Made by a program: the position numbers and the translations under genes. Positions 34,963 to 43,944 of a stretch of DNA of 64,000 bases are shown here, one piece after another. The DNA comes from Novosphingobium profundi (lineage in GTDB: Bacteria > Pseudomonadota > Alphaproteobacteria > Sphingomonadales > Sphingomonadaceae), in the NCBI RefSeq assembly GCF_020524485.1, contig NZ_JAIVLF010000003.1, forward strand, positions 248,001-312,000, read 5' to 3'. A model generated the notes under the pieces. It had not been told where the DNA came from, ran no database searches, and saw nothing but the letters and a program-made list of their open reading frames with translations. How positions within the stretch are numbered: position 1 is the first letter of the stretch; the number at the start of each line of letters is the position of its first letter.

Positions 34963-35021
34963 TAAGCCGACCTTTGCTCCAGGGCTGCACCACGTCGGCT
35001 CAACGGCTTGCGCTGGGACCT
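34963..35021 (+). repeat. diverged intergenic repeat, copy B
   Basis: Begins GTAAGCCGACCTTTGCTCC and aligns with 32055-32112 over nearly its full length in the same orientation. Confidence 0.6.
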
Positions 35022-35459
35022 TGCGCTCGGTCCGCTTCGGAGCGTGAAAACAGGAAGCCGGACATTCGGAACGCATCTACGTGATGGCCACATCCGCTCA
35101 AAAACTGTAGTTAAGGCCCAAATTCTGGTCCCTGTTAGCTGCCAATCGTTCATGTTGCCCAGACATCGACCATTGTCGGCTTTCAGGCCGCGCTTCAAGC
35201 GTGACGAGATCCTGGGTTGGCTGGGGGGCGACCTGTTCATCGCGCACCTCGTCACCGAAGCCATTTCTTTGTGGGATCCTCGCGACTTGCTTGGCGAATG
35301 GCGAGATGCCTATCGTCCACCCTATTTGTGACGAATGGCTGGTCTGTAATGGAAAATTTATGCCGCAGCCGATTGCCCCTTCCTCCGCGGTTGAAAAATC
35401 AGTGAATGCCAGGCCATCGCTGATTTTTGTCGACCCGGTCTGTGCTAGTTCGATTTCCC

Positions 35460-38400
35460 ATGAATAGCCGCATTGTAGCTTCGACAAACTGGTTGGCTGG
35501 CCGCCTGATCCGATTGGCGACCGCTCTGGAAAACCTGGGGCGTCTCGCACCCACGCAATCCAAGTTCGTCAATCTCGCGCCGACCGACCAGGCCGACAAG
35601 GATGGAGTTTATGCCGAAGCCCTCCGTTTCGCGACGACCGACCCGAACATAAGCAATATAGCGCTGACGGGGCCCTATGGGTCAGGAAAAAGCAGCATTA
35701 TCCGGTCCTTCCTGAAGCACTATCAAAGGCCGACCCTTCATATTTCGCTGGCCGCGTTCGTTCATGATGCCGGCTCAGAAGCCGAAAGGCTAAGCCGACA
35801 GGAGATTGAAAGAAGTATTCTCCAGCAAATGCTTTACGGCGCCGATGCCAACAAGCTCCCCCTGTCCCGCTTCAAGAGAATTCAGTCTCCTGGCGTTCTT
35901 TCGGTTCTGAAGTCGCTGTACATTGTACTCGGCTTGGTTGCGCTTTGGTACGTTTTCTCGGTGCGGGATGCCGTCGTTAGCGGCGCCTTCTTTACCCCTC
36001 TCGCTTTCAGCAGCTGGCCTAAGTTCGCCATCATTGCATTTGCCGCACTATTTTTGTGGGTCACGCTGCATCATTTCTATGTCGCCAGCTTTGGGCTGTC
36101 GCTAAAGAGCATTTCTCTAAGAGACATAGAAATCAGGCCAGCGTCTGACAGTCAGGAATCGATCCTCAATCGCCACTTGGATGAGATTATCTACTTCTTC
36201 CAGTCGACGAAATATGATCTAGTCATAATTGAAGACCTCGATCGTTTCCAGGACCCCGAAATCTTCGTAACCTTGCGTGAAATCAATAGCTTGGTTAACG
36301 AGAACGCCGGCGTCAATCGAACCATCAGATTTCTTTACGCGCTGCGCGACGACGTATTTGATAACACTGACAGGACCAAGTTCTTTGAATTCATCATCCC
36401 GGTCATTCCGATCATCAACGCCTCGAACTCGATCGATATGGTGCTCGAGCAGGGCAAGAGGCTCGCGCTCGACGGGCGCCTTGACCGGCAGTTCCTGAGG
36501 GAAGTCTCGCGATATTTGAATGACCTGAGGCTTATCCAGAACATCTTCAACGAATATGCCATCTACGTCGCCAATCTGGAAACCGATGACGAGAATATTC
36601 TCGACGCCAACAAACTGCTGGCGATTCTGATCTACAAGAACGTGTACCCCCGGGATTTCGAAGAACTGCATCGCGGCGAAGGCAATCTTGCCGAGATTCT
36701 GGGCCGCCACGACGAACTGGTGGCGCATGGGGAGGCACTATGCAAGGCCGAGATCGCAGAGCTCGAACAGCAGATTGACATAGCAGAGCGGCAGACGCCT
36801 TCGGACCTGAAGGAACTGCGCCTGATCTACGCCATGGCGCTTATTCAGAAACTGCCTGGAGGCACCGTTGGCGTCAGCCTTGATGGGCAGTCATGGATCA
36901 TGGTCACCGACCTGGTGGGGTCCGACGCGTTTGATCGAGTGATCGCCGCGTCGCATATTACCTATCGGACTGCGCATAATCACCGACAACGGTTCGATAT
37001 CTCCAGCTTGCAGAGGGACGTCGAAAGCCAGAAAACTTACCTGGAGCGCAAGGCGCAAATTGAGACCAAGTCAGAGGCAAGCAAGAACGCCAGTGCACGG
37101 CGTATCCGCGACCTCAGGGCCAAGATTGCGGCACTTCGGACCAGCAAATTCAATGAGCTGGTGCGTTCGAGCGCCGAGCGAGTGTCCGACCTCTTCGATG
37201 GCTTCAATGAGAATGGAGAACTAGCGCGCTTTCTGATCCTCGAAGGACATCTCGACGATAGCTATTATCAATATACCTCGCTTTTCCATTCCGGCCGGCT
37301 GTCGCCCAACGACAACAAGTTCCTGATCCAGATACGGGCCTTTGTTACACCGGACCCGGGCTTTCAAATCGACAACCCCAAAGAGGTCATCGCCGCGATG
37401 CGCGATGAGGATTTCGGACAAAGCTATGTCCTCAACGTCAAGCTTGTCGACTGCCTCCTGAGCGAGACCGCCTTGTACCGCGATCAGACGGCCAAGCTTT
37501 TCGAGTTCATCGCTTCCCGTTTCGATAGCAGCGAAGATTTCCTCGAGGCCTACTATTCCACCGGATGTGCCGTCGCATGCTTGCTCGCCGGTCTGGCAGA
37601 CCACTGGAAACAGTTTGTGCCGAGGGCAATTTCCAGCAAGCGCAATCTTTCCCATGTCACGCATATAGTAGCTAATCTGCCTGAAAGTGCGCTTGAGACG
37701 TTGGCACGCGAGCGTGACGAACTGCCTGAATTCGTCGCAGCCAAGCTTGCCGAAATCCTGACGCTTGCTCCCGATTTGGCGCCTGAACGTCTCGAACGAA
37801 TTGGCTTCGAGATCCAAGATCTTTCCGCCATCGGGGGGCACACTGGCGTCGTGCGCTACATGGTGGAGAAGGGTCTTTTCGACATTTCGATTGCCAATCT
37901 GGAACACGTTTACAGCAAGGTTCTGGGCGAAGCCGATCTCGTTGGGTTTCGCACGCGTAATTTCACCACGCTGCGTTCGATCACCGATCCTGCAGTTATG
38001 GCAAGAGTCGAGCGTGACTTCGACCGCTACCTCGGCAAGATCTTGCTGAAGCTTGAGGGCAACTCGCAAGAAGATCCCGCAGCCATTATCGACCTGCTTG
38101 GTCGCGAGGAGATTAACGAAACCAATCTTCGCGAATTTCTCGGACGCCAAGGGGCGCTCCTGGCGTCGCTGGACGGAATACCGGAAAGCCGGCACGCCAT
38201 GGTCGTTGAGTTCGGACGGATCGCAGCGACATGGGAGAATTGCATCGCGTTCATGTGCAGCGGTGGCTTCGCCGCAGAAATCCTGGTGGATTACCTCGAC
38301 CGGGACGATGTGCGCACGGCGCTAACGAGTCGCTCTCTGGCAAACGAGCCTCAAACGCTGCCGCTGCGCCGGTTCCTTGTGAATGCCGATGCGCTGAGCG

Positions 38401-39077
38401 ATCGTAGTTACCGTGACTATGTCCGGGCCTTGCCCAAAGCATTCCGGGAATTTCCCAAGGACCTCGATTCGGCGAAGCTCGGTATCCTCATCGAGGAGCA
38501 CAAAATCACATTCTCAGCGGAGAACCTCGGCACGCTCGATGCTGAAACGGATTTGCTGGTGCTTTTCGTTTCGGAAAATATCCAGGCCTATCTCGCGAAA
38601 CCTGAAGCTTTTCCTGTCGACGATGACCTCCGCGAGGAGCTTCTAAACGGCACGATAAACGACGGCAACAAGCGTGCGATCATTGATCTCATGGATTTGA
38701 CCACGCTAGCAGAACGGCCCGAACGAGCTGCGCTCATTGGCCCGATTCTTGACCGCACCAATGTAGGAATATCTGGCCTTGATGCGACAAAGTCACGATC
38801 GCTGATCCTGCATTCAAAGCCAGTCGAGACGCAGATTTCCCTGTTCAACAAGCTTCATTTGAACCTGACCGTCGATGAAGCGTGCCAAATTCTTGTAGCG
38901 CTGCCCAAACCCTATTCAGAGATCTCAATCGGATATCATATTCCGCGATTGGTGAAATCGGATCGGAATCGAGAGTTGGTCCAATGGCTCGACTCGCGCG
39001 GTATTATCTCGTCGTGGAGCGAGGGCGGGGGCTGGTTTGTAGATGACGAGATACGCGTGAACCTCAAGCGGCGATGA
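35460..39077 (+). CDS. YobI-like membrane-associated P-loop NTPase
   Basis: The 1205-residue protein has a KAP/YobI-type NTPase domain. Walker A GPYGSGKSS lies at about residues 71-79, and Walker B YDLVIIEDLDRF at about 251-262. Between them, two membrane helices (about 147-168 and 189-213) are inserted, as in other KAP-like NTPases. A short coiled coil follows near 500-570, then about 600 residues of helical repeats without a known domain, possibly a sensor. The ATG at 35460 is preferred over a TTG 11 codons upstream. Large membrane NTPases of this kind often occur on islands and are suspected defence proteins. The role here is inferred only. Confidence 0.8.
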   Translation: MNSRIVASTNWLAGRLIRLATALENLGRLAPTQSKFVNLAPTDQADKDGVYAEALRFATTDPNISNIALTGPYGSGKSSIIRSFLKHYQRPTLHISLAAFVHDAGSEAERLSRQEIERSILQQMLYGADANKLPLSRFKRIQSPGVLSVLKSLYIVLGLVALWYVFSVRDAVVSGAFFTPLAFSSWPKFAIIAFAALFLWVTLHHFYVASFGLSLKSISLRDIEIRPASDSQESILNRHLDEIIYFFQSTKYDLVIIEDLDRFQDPEIFVTLREINSLVNENAGVNRTIRFLYALRDDVFDNTDRTKFFEFIIPVIPIINASNSIDMVLEQGKRLALDGRLDRQFLREVSRYLNDLRLIQNIFNEYAIYVANLETDDENILDANKLLAILIYKNVYPRDFEELHRGEGNLAEILGRHDELVAHGEALCKAEIAELEQQIDIAERQTPSDLKELRLIYAMALIQKLPGGTVGVSLDGQSWIMVTDLVGSDAFDRVIAASHITYRTAHNHRQRFDISSLQRDVESQKTYLERKAQIETKSEASKNASARRIRDLRAKIAALRTSKFNELVRSSAERVSDLFDGFNENGELARFLILEGHLDDSYYQYTSLFHSGRLSPNDNKFLIQIRAFVTPDPGFQIDNPKEVIAAMRDEDFGQSYVLNVKLVDCLLSETALYRDQTAKLFEFIASRFDSSEDFLEAYYSTGCAVACLLAGLADHWKQFVPRAISSKRNLSHVTHIVANLPESALETLARERDELPEFVAAKLAEILTLAPDLAPERLERIGFEIQDLSAIGGHTGVVRYMVEKGLFDISIANLEHVYSKVLGEADLVGFRTRNFTTLRSITDPAVMARVERDFDRYLGKILLKLEGNSQEDPAAIIDLLGREEINETNLREFLGRQGALLASLDGIPESRHAMVVEFGRIAATWENCIAFMCSGGFAAEILVDYLDRDDVRTALTSRSLANEPQTLPLRRFLVNADALSDRSYRDYVRALPKAFREFPKDLDSAKLGILIEEHKITFSAENLGTLDAETDLLVLFVSENIQAYLAKPEAFPVDDDLREELLNGTINDGNKRAIIDLMDLTTLAERPERAALIGPILDRTNVGISGLDATKSRSLILHSKPVETQISLFNKLHLNLTVDEACQILVALPKPYSEISIGYHIPRLVKSDRNRELVQWLDSRGIISSWSEGGGWFVDDEIRVNLKRR

Positions 39078-39632
39078 CTGGAATGCTTCGGGCCGCCGAG
39101 CCGTCGGCCTGTCGCGCGCTGCGCTGCCCGCTCGATCTTCGTCAAAACTTCACATCCACGAAAACACTGGTCTGTCCTTAGCATTGCCCACCCCTATGGT
39201 TTTTGTGGGCATTGAGGCGGCCGTCCTAACGATCGCGACGAAATATTTTCTGACAATAGGAACACCGGACTGTGCGACCTGCATGTACGGCAGCTTACCG
39301 GATTTCGGTCCTTGTTTCCGGACAGTCTTCAAGGTCCAACGAAGCCGATATTGCGGTGCGGCCAGGCAAGGATCTGGTTCTGTCCGCTGTCTGGATTCTG
39401 GAAACGTCCCGTGAGCGACAAAGAAGGGTCGCCCCCGGAAACGGTCACTAAGCGCCCATGCCGGTCATTCCGTTGGCGAGATGGCGATCCCATAACCGGC
39501 CGTTCGATCACGGCCAGAGTTATCAGACGGTGCCACGAACTCGTGCTGAGGCAGTGACATCAATCCTGCCACCACGGTGGCAGCATCACGCTGCTACCGA
39601 TCGTCCTCAACGCCATATAGGGGACCAACTGC
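39078..39632. other. non-coding stretch with a degenerate intergenic repeat
   Basis: No gene is supported. The segment 39381-39430 aligns without gaps to 47182-47231 (about 34 of 50 positions equal, the last ten all equal), marking it as a copy of an island repeat. A ribosome site (GGGGA) for the next gene lies at the right end. Confidence 0.5.
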
Positions 39633-40049
39633 GTGATCGACGCCTTCTCTCAGATCAATTTTCTGGCCGTACTGACCGCGACCGTCGCTAACTTTCTTCT
39701 CGGTGGCATCTGGTTCGCGGCGCTGTTTGCCAAGCCGTATGCCCGTGCGCTCGGAATTGAAGACCGGCCACCTCTAAGGCCGGCGCCGATATTCCTGATC
39801 GGCCCACTCCTGTGTGGTGCGGTCACGATCGTGACGACCGCTTTTCTGCTGCAGGCTCTGCGCATTGATGATTACGGTAACGCGCTCGGTCTCGGCGCGA
39901 TTATTGGCGTTGGTTATCTCGGTGCAATGACAGTCAACATCGCGATCAATCCGCTGTTTCCGCGCCCTTTCTACTATGCCATGATCAATGTGCCGTTGTT
40001 CGTCATCGGCAGCCTTGTCTCATGTGTGATCCTGGTCGCCATGTCCTGA
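39633..40049 (+). CDS. DUF1761 family membrane protein
   Basis: The 138-residue protein has four hydrophobic segments (FLAVLTATVANFLLGGIWF, LIGPLLCGAVTIVTTAFLL, GLGAIIGVGYLGAMTVNIAI, AMINVPLFVIGSLVSCVILV), and the GGIWFAALFAKPYARAL motif fits DUF1761. The start is GTG with GGGGA eight bases upstream. The function of the family is unknown. It precedes the WYL regulator gene by 39 bases on the same strand. Confidence 0.75.
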   Translation: MIDAFSQINFLAVLTATVANFLLGGIWFAALFAKPYARALGIEDRPPLRPAPIFLIGPLLCGAVTIVTTAFLLQALRIDDYGNALGLGAIIGVGYLGAMTVNIAINPLFPRPFYYAMINVPLFVIGSLVSCVILVAMS

Positions 40050-40088
40050 ACTTGCAGCGGGCACCTGTCCTTGCGAAGATATTGAAAC

Positions 40089-40796
40089 ATGCGCCGCGCA
40101 GATCGTCTCTTTGAAATCATCCAGGTGCTGCGGCAGGCGAGCAGGCCGCTGTCCGGCGATGCCATTGCCGCTGCATTGGAGACAAGCCGGCGTACCATCT
40201 ATCGCGACATTGCTACGCTTATTGCCCAACGAGTGCCGATCCGTGGAGAGCCGGGCGTAGGCTACGTCCTGGAGAAGGGCTTCGATCTGCCGCCGCTGAT
40301 GTTGACCTCGAATGAAGTCGAGGCGGTAACGCTCGGGGCGCAATGGGTGATCGCGCATGCGGACACGGATCTCGCGCGCGGCGCCATGGCGGTTCTGGCT
40401 AAACTGGCAGCGATCGTGCCCGACGATTTACGACCATTGTTTGACGATCCTGCAGTGGGAACGCCGCCTCCGCGTGAACAGCTTACGGACGCGACGGTCG
40501 ATGTCGCCCGCCTCCGTGAATGGAGTCGGCGGGGGCAAAAAATCAGGATCGACTATCGCGATGAAAATGGTGCCGTGAGCGAGCGGATCGCATGGCCCTT
40601 CATGGTCGGCTACGTCGTCACGATCCGGTCCGTGATGGCATGGTGCGAGATGCGGCAGGACTTCCGCATCTTCCGAACAGATCGAATCATGGCGATAGAT
40701 TTTCTTGATGAGAAATATCCCGAACATGCGGTCGTGCTGCGGCGACGTTGGCTGACAGCCATGGCCGATGCGCAGCGCGCCAGCGAGGAGAATTGA
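40089..40796 (+). CDS. YafY-type regulator with HTH and WYL domains
   Basis: The 235-residue protein begins with a DeoR-like helix-turn-helix (RADRLFEIIQVLRQASRPLSGDAIAAALETSRRTIYRDI) and carries a WYL-type ligand domain in its second half (KIRIDYRDENGAVSERIAWPFMVGY). WYL regulators sense nucleotides or nucleic acids in some systems, but many control unrelated genes. The short spacing to the next gene (three bases) suggests co-transcription with the YdeI-like gene. Confidence 0.88.
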   Translation: MRRADRLFEIIQVLRQASRPLSGDAIAAALETSRRTIYRDIATLIAQRVPIRGEPGVGYVLEKGFDLPPLMLTSNEVEAVTLGAQWVIAHADTDLARGAMAVLAKLAAIVPDDLRPLFDDPAVGTPPPREQLTDATVDVARLREWSRRGQKIRIDYRDENGAVSERIAWPFMVGYVVTIRSVMAWCEMRQDFRIFRTDRIMAIDFLDEKYPEHAVVLRRRWLTAMADAQRASEEN

Positions 40797-40799
40797 ACG

Positions 40800-41369
40800 A
40801 TGGCGGATCACGAGCAACGCCTTGGTCTGCCGATCCTAGCATTTGCGGACCGTTTCGCGTTCGAGCGATGGCTTGCCGCCGAGCCGAGACGATCACCCAG
40901 TATCTGGGTCAAGCTGCGGAAGAAGGGTGCCCCGGTTACGGGCCTCTCCAAGGCTGATGCGATCGATGCTGCGCTATGTCACGGTTGGATCGACGGACAG
41001 CAGCACCCTTATGACGAGAGCTACTGGCTCACTCGCTTCACAACACGGCGGCCAGCCAGTCGCTGGTCCCAGGTCAACCGTCAACGCGCTGGAGAGTTGA
41101 TCGCGGCCGAACGGATGCGGCCCGCTGGGCTGGCCGAGATCCAGGCGGCACAGGCTGACGGACGATGGGATGCGGCCTATGCGCCTGCCAGCACGGCAGA
41201 GCCATGCGCCGAATTCCAGGCGGCGCTCGACGCCTCACCCGAAGCAGCAGCTGCGTTTCATGCTCTCAGGCGCAGCGACCGCTATGCCATCCTGCATCGC
41301 ATCAACAATCTCAAGACCGCAAAAGGCCGAGCCAAAGCTATTTCCGACACGGTCGCCAGACTACGCTGA
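40800..41369 (+). CDS. YdeI/OmpD-associated family protein
   Basis: The 189-residue product matches the YdeI family: FADRFAFERWLAAEPRRSPSIWVKLRKKG, then DAIDAALCHGWIDGQQHPYDESYWLTRFTTRRPASRWSQVN, and a C-terminal YAILHRINNLKTAKGRAKAI. Members are implicated in peptide or stress resistance and bacteriocin protection in some species. It sits three bases after the WYL regulator gene. Confidence 0.85.
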   Translation: MADHEQRLGLPILAFADRFAFERWLAAEPRRSPSIWVKLRKKGAPVTGLSKADAIDAALCHGWIDGQQHPYDESYWLTRFTTRRPASRWSQVNRQRAGELIAAERMRPAGLAEIQAAQADGRWDAAYAPASTAEPCAEFQAALDASPEAAAAFHALRRSDRYAILHRINNLKTAKGRAKAISDTVARLR

Positions 41370-41572
41370 CGAAGGCGCACTGCCGGTAGGCGCCCAAGTT
41401 GGCCATTCGACCGCTGCAACATCGCGCTTGAAAGCGGACATTGGCAGTGGCCCACCCCAAGCTCCTGACAAGGAAGAGACTGGGATGAAGCAATATTCAT
41501 CTTCGCGCGCGCCAAAGAGACTTGTGCAACGCTCTTGCATTGCGACAGAGGATGTCAACCCGCCAGTGACAT

Positions 41573-43474
41573 CTAATGATTGTGGTGATGCACCTTGCTC
41601 CGAGCGTGGAGAAGGGACGCCTTCAAAATGCGCTCCGGGTCGTCGATGATGAGCCGAGCCGTGGTCTCATTACCAACGCTGCCAGGGGCGGGGGGCGCGG
41701 GTTGCACGCGGCCTTCGAGCACGGTTCCCCAGACGTTGATGTCCGAGAGGGTCATCGGGTCCACCGTAAGCGGATTTTCTTCGAGGATCGTGAAGTTTGC
41801 CAGCTTGCCGCGTTCGATGGACCCGATCTCGTCCTCCATCTGAATGGAATGGGCCGCGCCAAGCGTAATGCCCTTCAAGGCTTCCTCTGCGGTGATCCGC
41901 TGCTCCGGGCCAATGACCGAACCGCTCGTGGAAATCCGGTTCACCGCAGCCCACATGTATTTCAGGGGCTCGGCCGGTGCCATAGGCATGTCGGAGTGCA
42001 TCGAGAACGGAATGCGGGCCCGGATCACATCGCCAAGAGGCACCATGCGCTCGGTACGCTTAACGCCGACGTTGCCTTGGGCATATCGGTCCGCAAGTGT
42101 TGGCGTGTAGAAGGCATTGGCGCTCACAATGGCGCCTAGATCCTTGATCCGCGCGATCTGGTCGGGCTGGGCGTAGCCGAAATGCACGACGACGGTGCGA
42201 TGGTCAAAGCGTGGATTGCGCTGCATGGCCGCCTCCAGCGTATCGAGCAGGATATCGAGCCCGCCATCGCCAAGGTTGTGAACATGGATCTGGAAGCCCG
42301 CGTCCCAGTAGAGATCGAAAACCTGCCTGAAGAAATCCGGGGTCATGATCCATTCACCATCATGCCCGTCGCGATAGCCCTCGCGCAGGACCATCAACTC
42401 GCTGTAGATCGCGCCGTCCAGCAGGAGCTTGATCTGGTTTGGCAGGAACTGCGTCCGGCCATCGCTCCAGTCCAGCATGGCTTCGGTCTCGGCCAGAACC
42501 TTCTGCGGCCCTCCATTTTCCAGATACATCACGCCGAGGGTGCGGCCATCGGGAATGAAGAAAAAGTTGAAGGGAGTATCGTCGCCCCCGAATGCCTTTG
42601 CGACCAGTGCCTGGGCCTTGGGGTCGACGGGGCCGGCCGGTTCGGCCAGCGTCGTGATGCCACTACGGTGATAGGAATCCTCGGTAAATTCCAAGGCTGC
42701 CATGAGCCTGTCGATGGTTACCAGGGCCGGTGCGAATTTCTCGAAGAAGATATGCTCGAAAAAGGCCGCCTCGACAAAGTGCCCATTCTTGAGATCGGCC
42801 TGAGACCGGGCCAGCTCGTTCGGCCAGCTCGCAATGTACGCCTCGGTGATCTCCATCTGCTTGATAGCCGCTGAATTGAAATACATCTCATGGGTGGAGC
42901 GCTGCCAGATCGCCACAGGGAGGTCGGGCGCGAGTTCGTCCAGGAGCGCGCGGCTCATGTCGCCGTGCCATGCGGAATGATAGCCCCAAACCAACATCGG
43001 CCGTCCGCTGTCCGCGTCAAATTCGCCGATTGCCTCTATCAGTCGCGCACGGAACTCTTCCTCACTGTTGGCCATCGGGGCCAACCCCGTCGGTGACTGC
43101 CAGTCTTCGATCGAGATAATCGCGTCGGACATCATCGCCAGCGCCCCCAGGAGGGGGTGCAGGTGCTGCTCGACAAAGCCCGGAACAATGACCTTGTCTT
43201 CAAAACTGCGATCGACTGTGTAGCTGCCTTCGGGCAGGCGACCCTCGATACCCTCCAAAGTCCCGACGTCGATGATCCGGCCATGCGCAACCGCCACGGC
43301 TTCGGCCGAGGGCGCATCCGGGTTCAATGTCAGAACTTCTCGGCCGACATAGACCGTCGTGTTCGAAAGTTGAGGGAAGCGATCAAAGGCATCTTGAAGA
43401 GCGGGCGACTGTGCTGCGCCCTGCAGTGGTGCGAGAGCCAATACAAGTGCAGGCAAGGCCTTAAGAAAGCCCAT
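41573..43474 (-). CDS. secreted amidohydrolase, YtcJ-like (Amidohydro_3)
   Basis: The 633-residue protein begins with a Sec signal (FLKALPALVLALAPLQGAAQS), so it is periplasmic. The metal motif HLHP in GFVEQHLHPLLGAL lies near residue 105, and further conserved blocks are VVHFGYAQPDQIARI and SMHSDMPMAPAEPLKYMWAAVNR. The family hydrolyses amide-type bonds in N-substituted compounds; the substrate is not clear. I start at the ATG at 43474. It is divergent from a second amidohydrolase with similar architecture. Confidence 0.88.
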   Translation of the reverse strand: MGFLKALPALVLALAPLQGAAQSPALQDAFDRFPQLSNTTVYVGREVLTLNPDAPSAEAVAVAHGRIIDVGTLEGIEGRLPEGSYTVDRSFEDKVIVPGFVEQHLHPLLGALAMMSDAIISIEDWQSPTGLAPMANSEEEFRARLIEAIGEFDADSGRPMLVWGYHSAWHGDMSRALLDELAPDLPVAIWQRSTHEMYFNSAAIKQMEITEAYIASWPNELARSQADLKNGHFVEAAFFEHIFFEKFAPALVTIDRLMAALEFTEDSYHRSGITTLAEPAGPVDPKAQALVAKAFGGDDTPFNFFFIPDGRTLGVMYLENGGPQKVLAETEAMLDWSDGRTQFLPNQIKLLLDGAIYSELMVLREGYRDGHDGEWIMTPDFFRQVFDLYWDAGFQIHVHNLGDGGLDILLDTLEAAMQRNPRFDHRTVVVHFGYAQPDQIARIKDLGAIVSANAFYTPTLADRYAQGNVGVKRTERMVPLGDVIRARIPFSMHSDMPMAPAEPLKYMWAAVNRISTSGSVIGPEQRITAEEALKGITLGAAHSIQMEDEIGSIERGKLANFTILEENPLTVDPMTLSDINVWGTVLEGRVQPAPPAPGSVGNETTARLIIDDPERILKASLLHARSKVHHHNH

Positions 43475-43944
43475 TTGAGACTCCAATATTCATGTGCATT
43501 TGACATCATAACGCGAGAAAAAGCGGCATTATGTCAATCGAAATAATGATCGTCGACGTGCCATCCGCAGAGCGATTGGCTGCATCTGTGCGATGGACAC
43601 CCTTGTTCTTGGGATCAATACTTGTCACGATCGGACGGCAGACTAGTTCGAAGGAGGTGAATGCCTGTGTTTGTCGCTTCCCATGATCGACTGCTGCCCC
43701 CGATACCGGCGTCAGTAGTACGGGTCATACCAGTGCATGGCCGAGCAGCTTTGAACGGGCATCTCGTGGCGGCCTCCAGCAGGCTGTTCCTTGTGCCGAA
43801 TTGCGTCAATTCATCCAACTTGCCGAAGTCCTTACGGGGAAACCCCGATGTGGCTGACGACTGAGCCGAGGTAGGAATCCACGGTGCTCGCATGTGCCAG
43901 GCGGTAAGTAGATCTTTTGGGGCACGTAAGAGAGGAGTGAAATC
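43475..43944. other. divergent promoter region, no gene
   Basis: No supported gene lies in these 470 bases between the two divergent amidohydrolase genes. The left part (43487-43560) is AT-rich and probably holds the promoter of the minus-strand gene. Confidence 0.4.

Larger units (their letters stand above)
34487..35459. other. mostly non-coding stretch between IS701 and the YobI-like gene
   Basis: No recognisable gene fills these 970 bases. They hold a possible 49-codon reading frame (34719-34868) and the second copy of a diverged repeat (34963-35021). Base composition varies within the stretch, and nothing resembles a protein family that I know. Confidence 0.45.
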
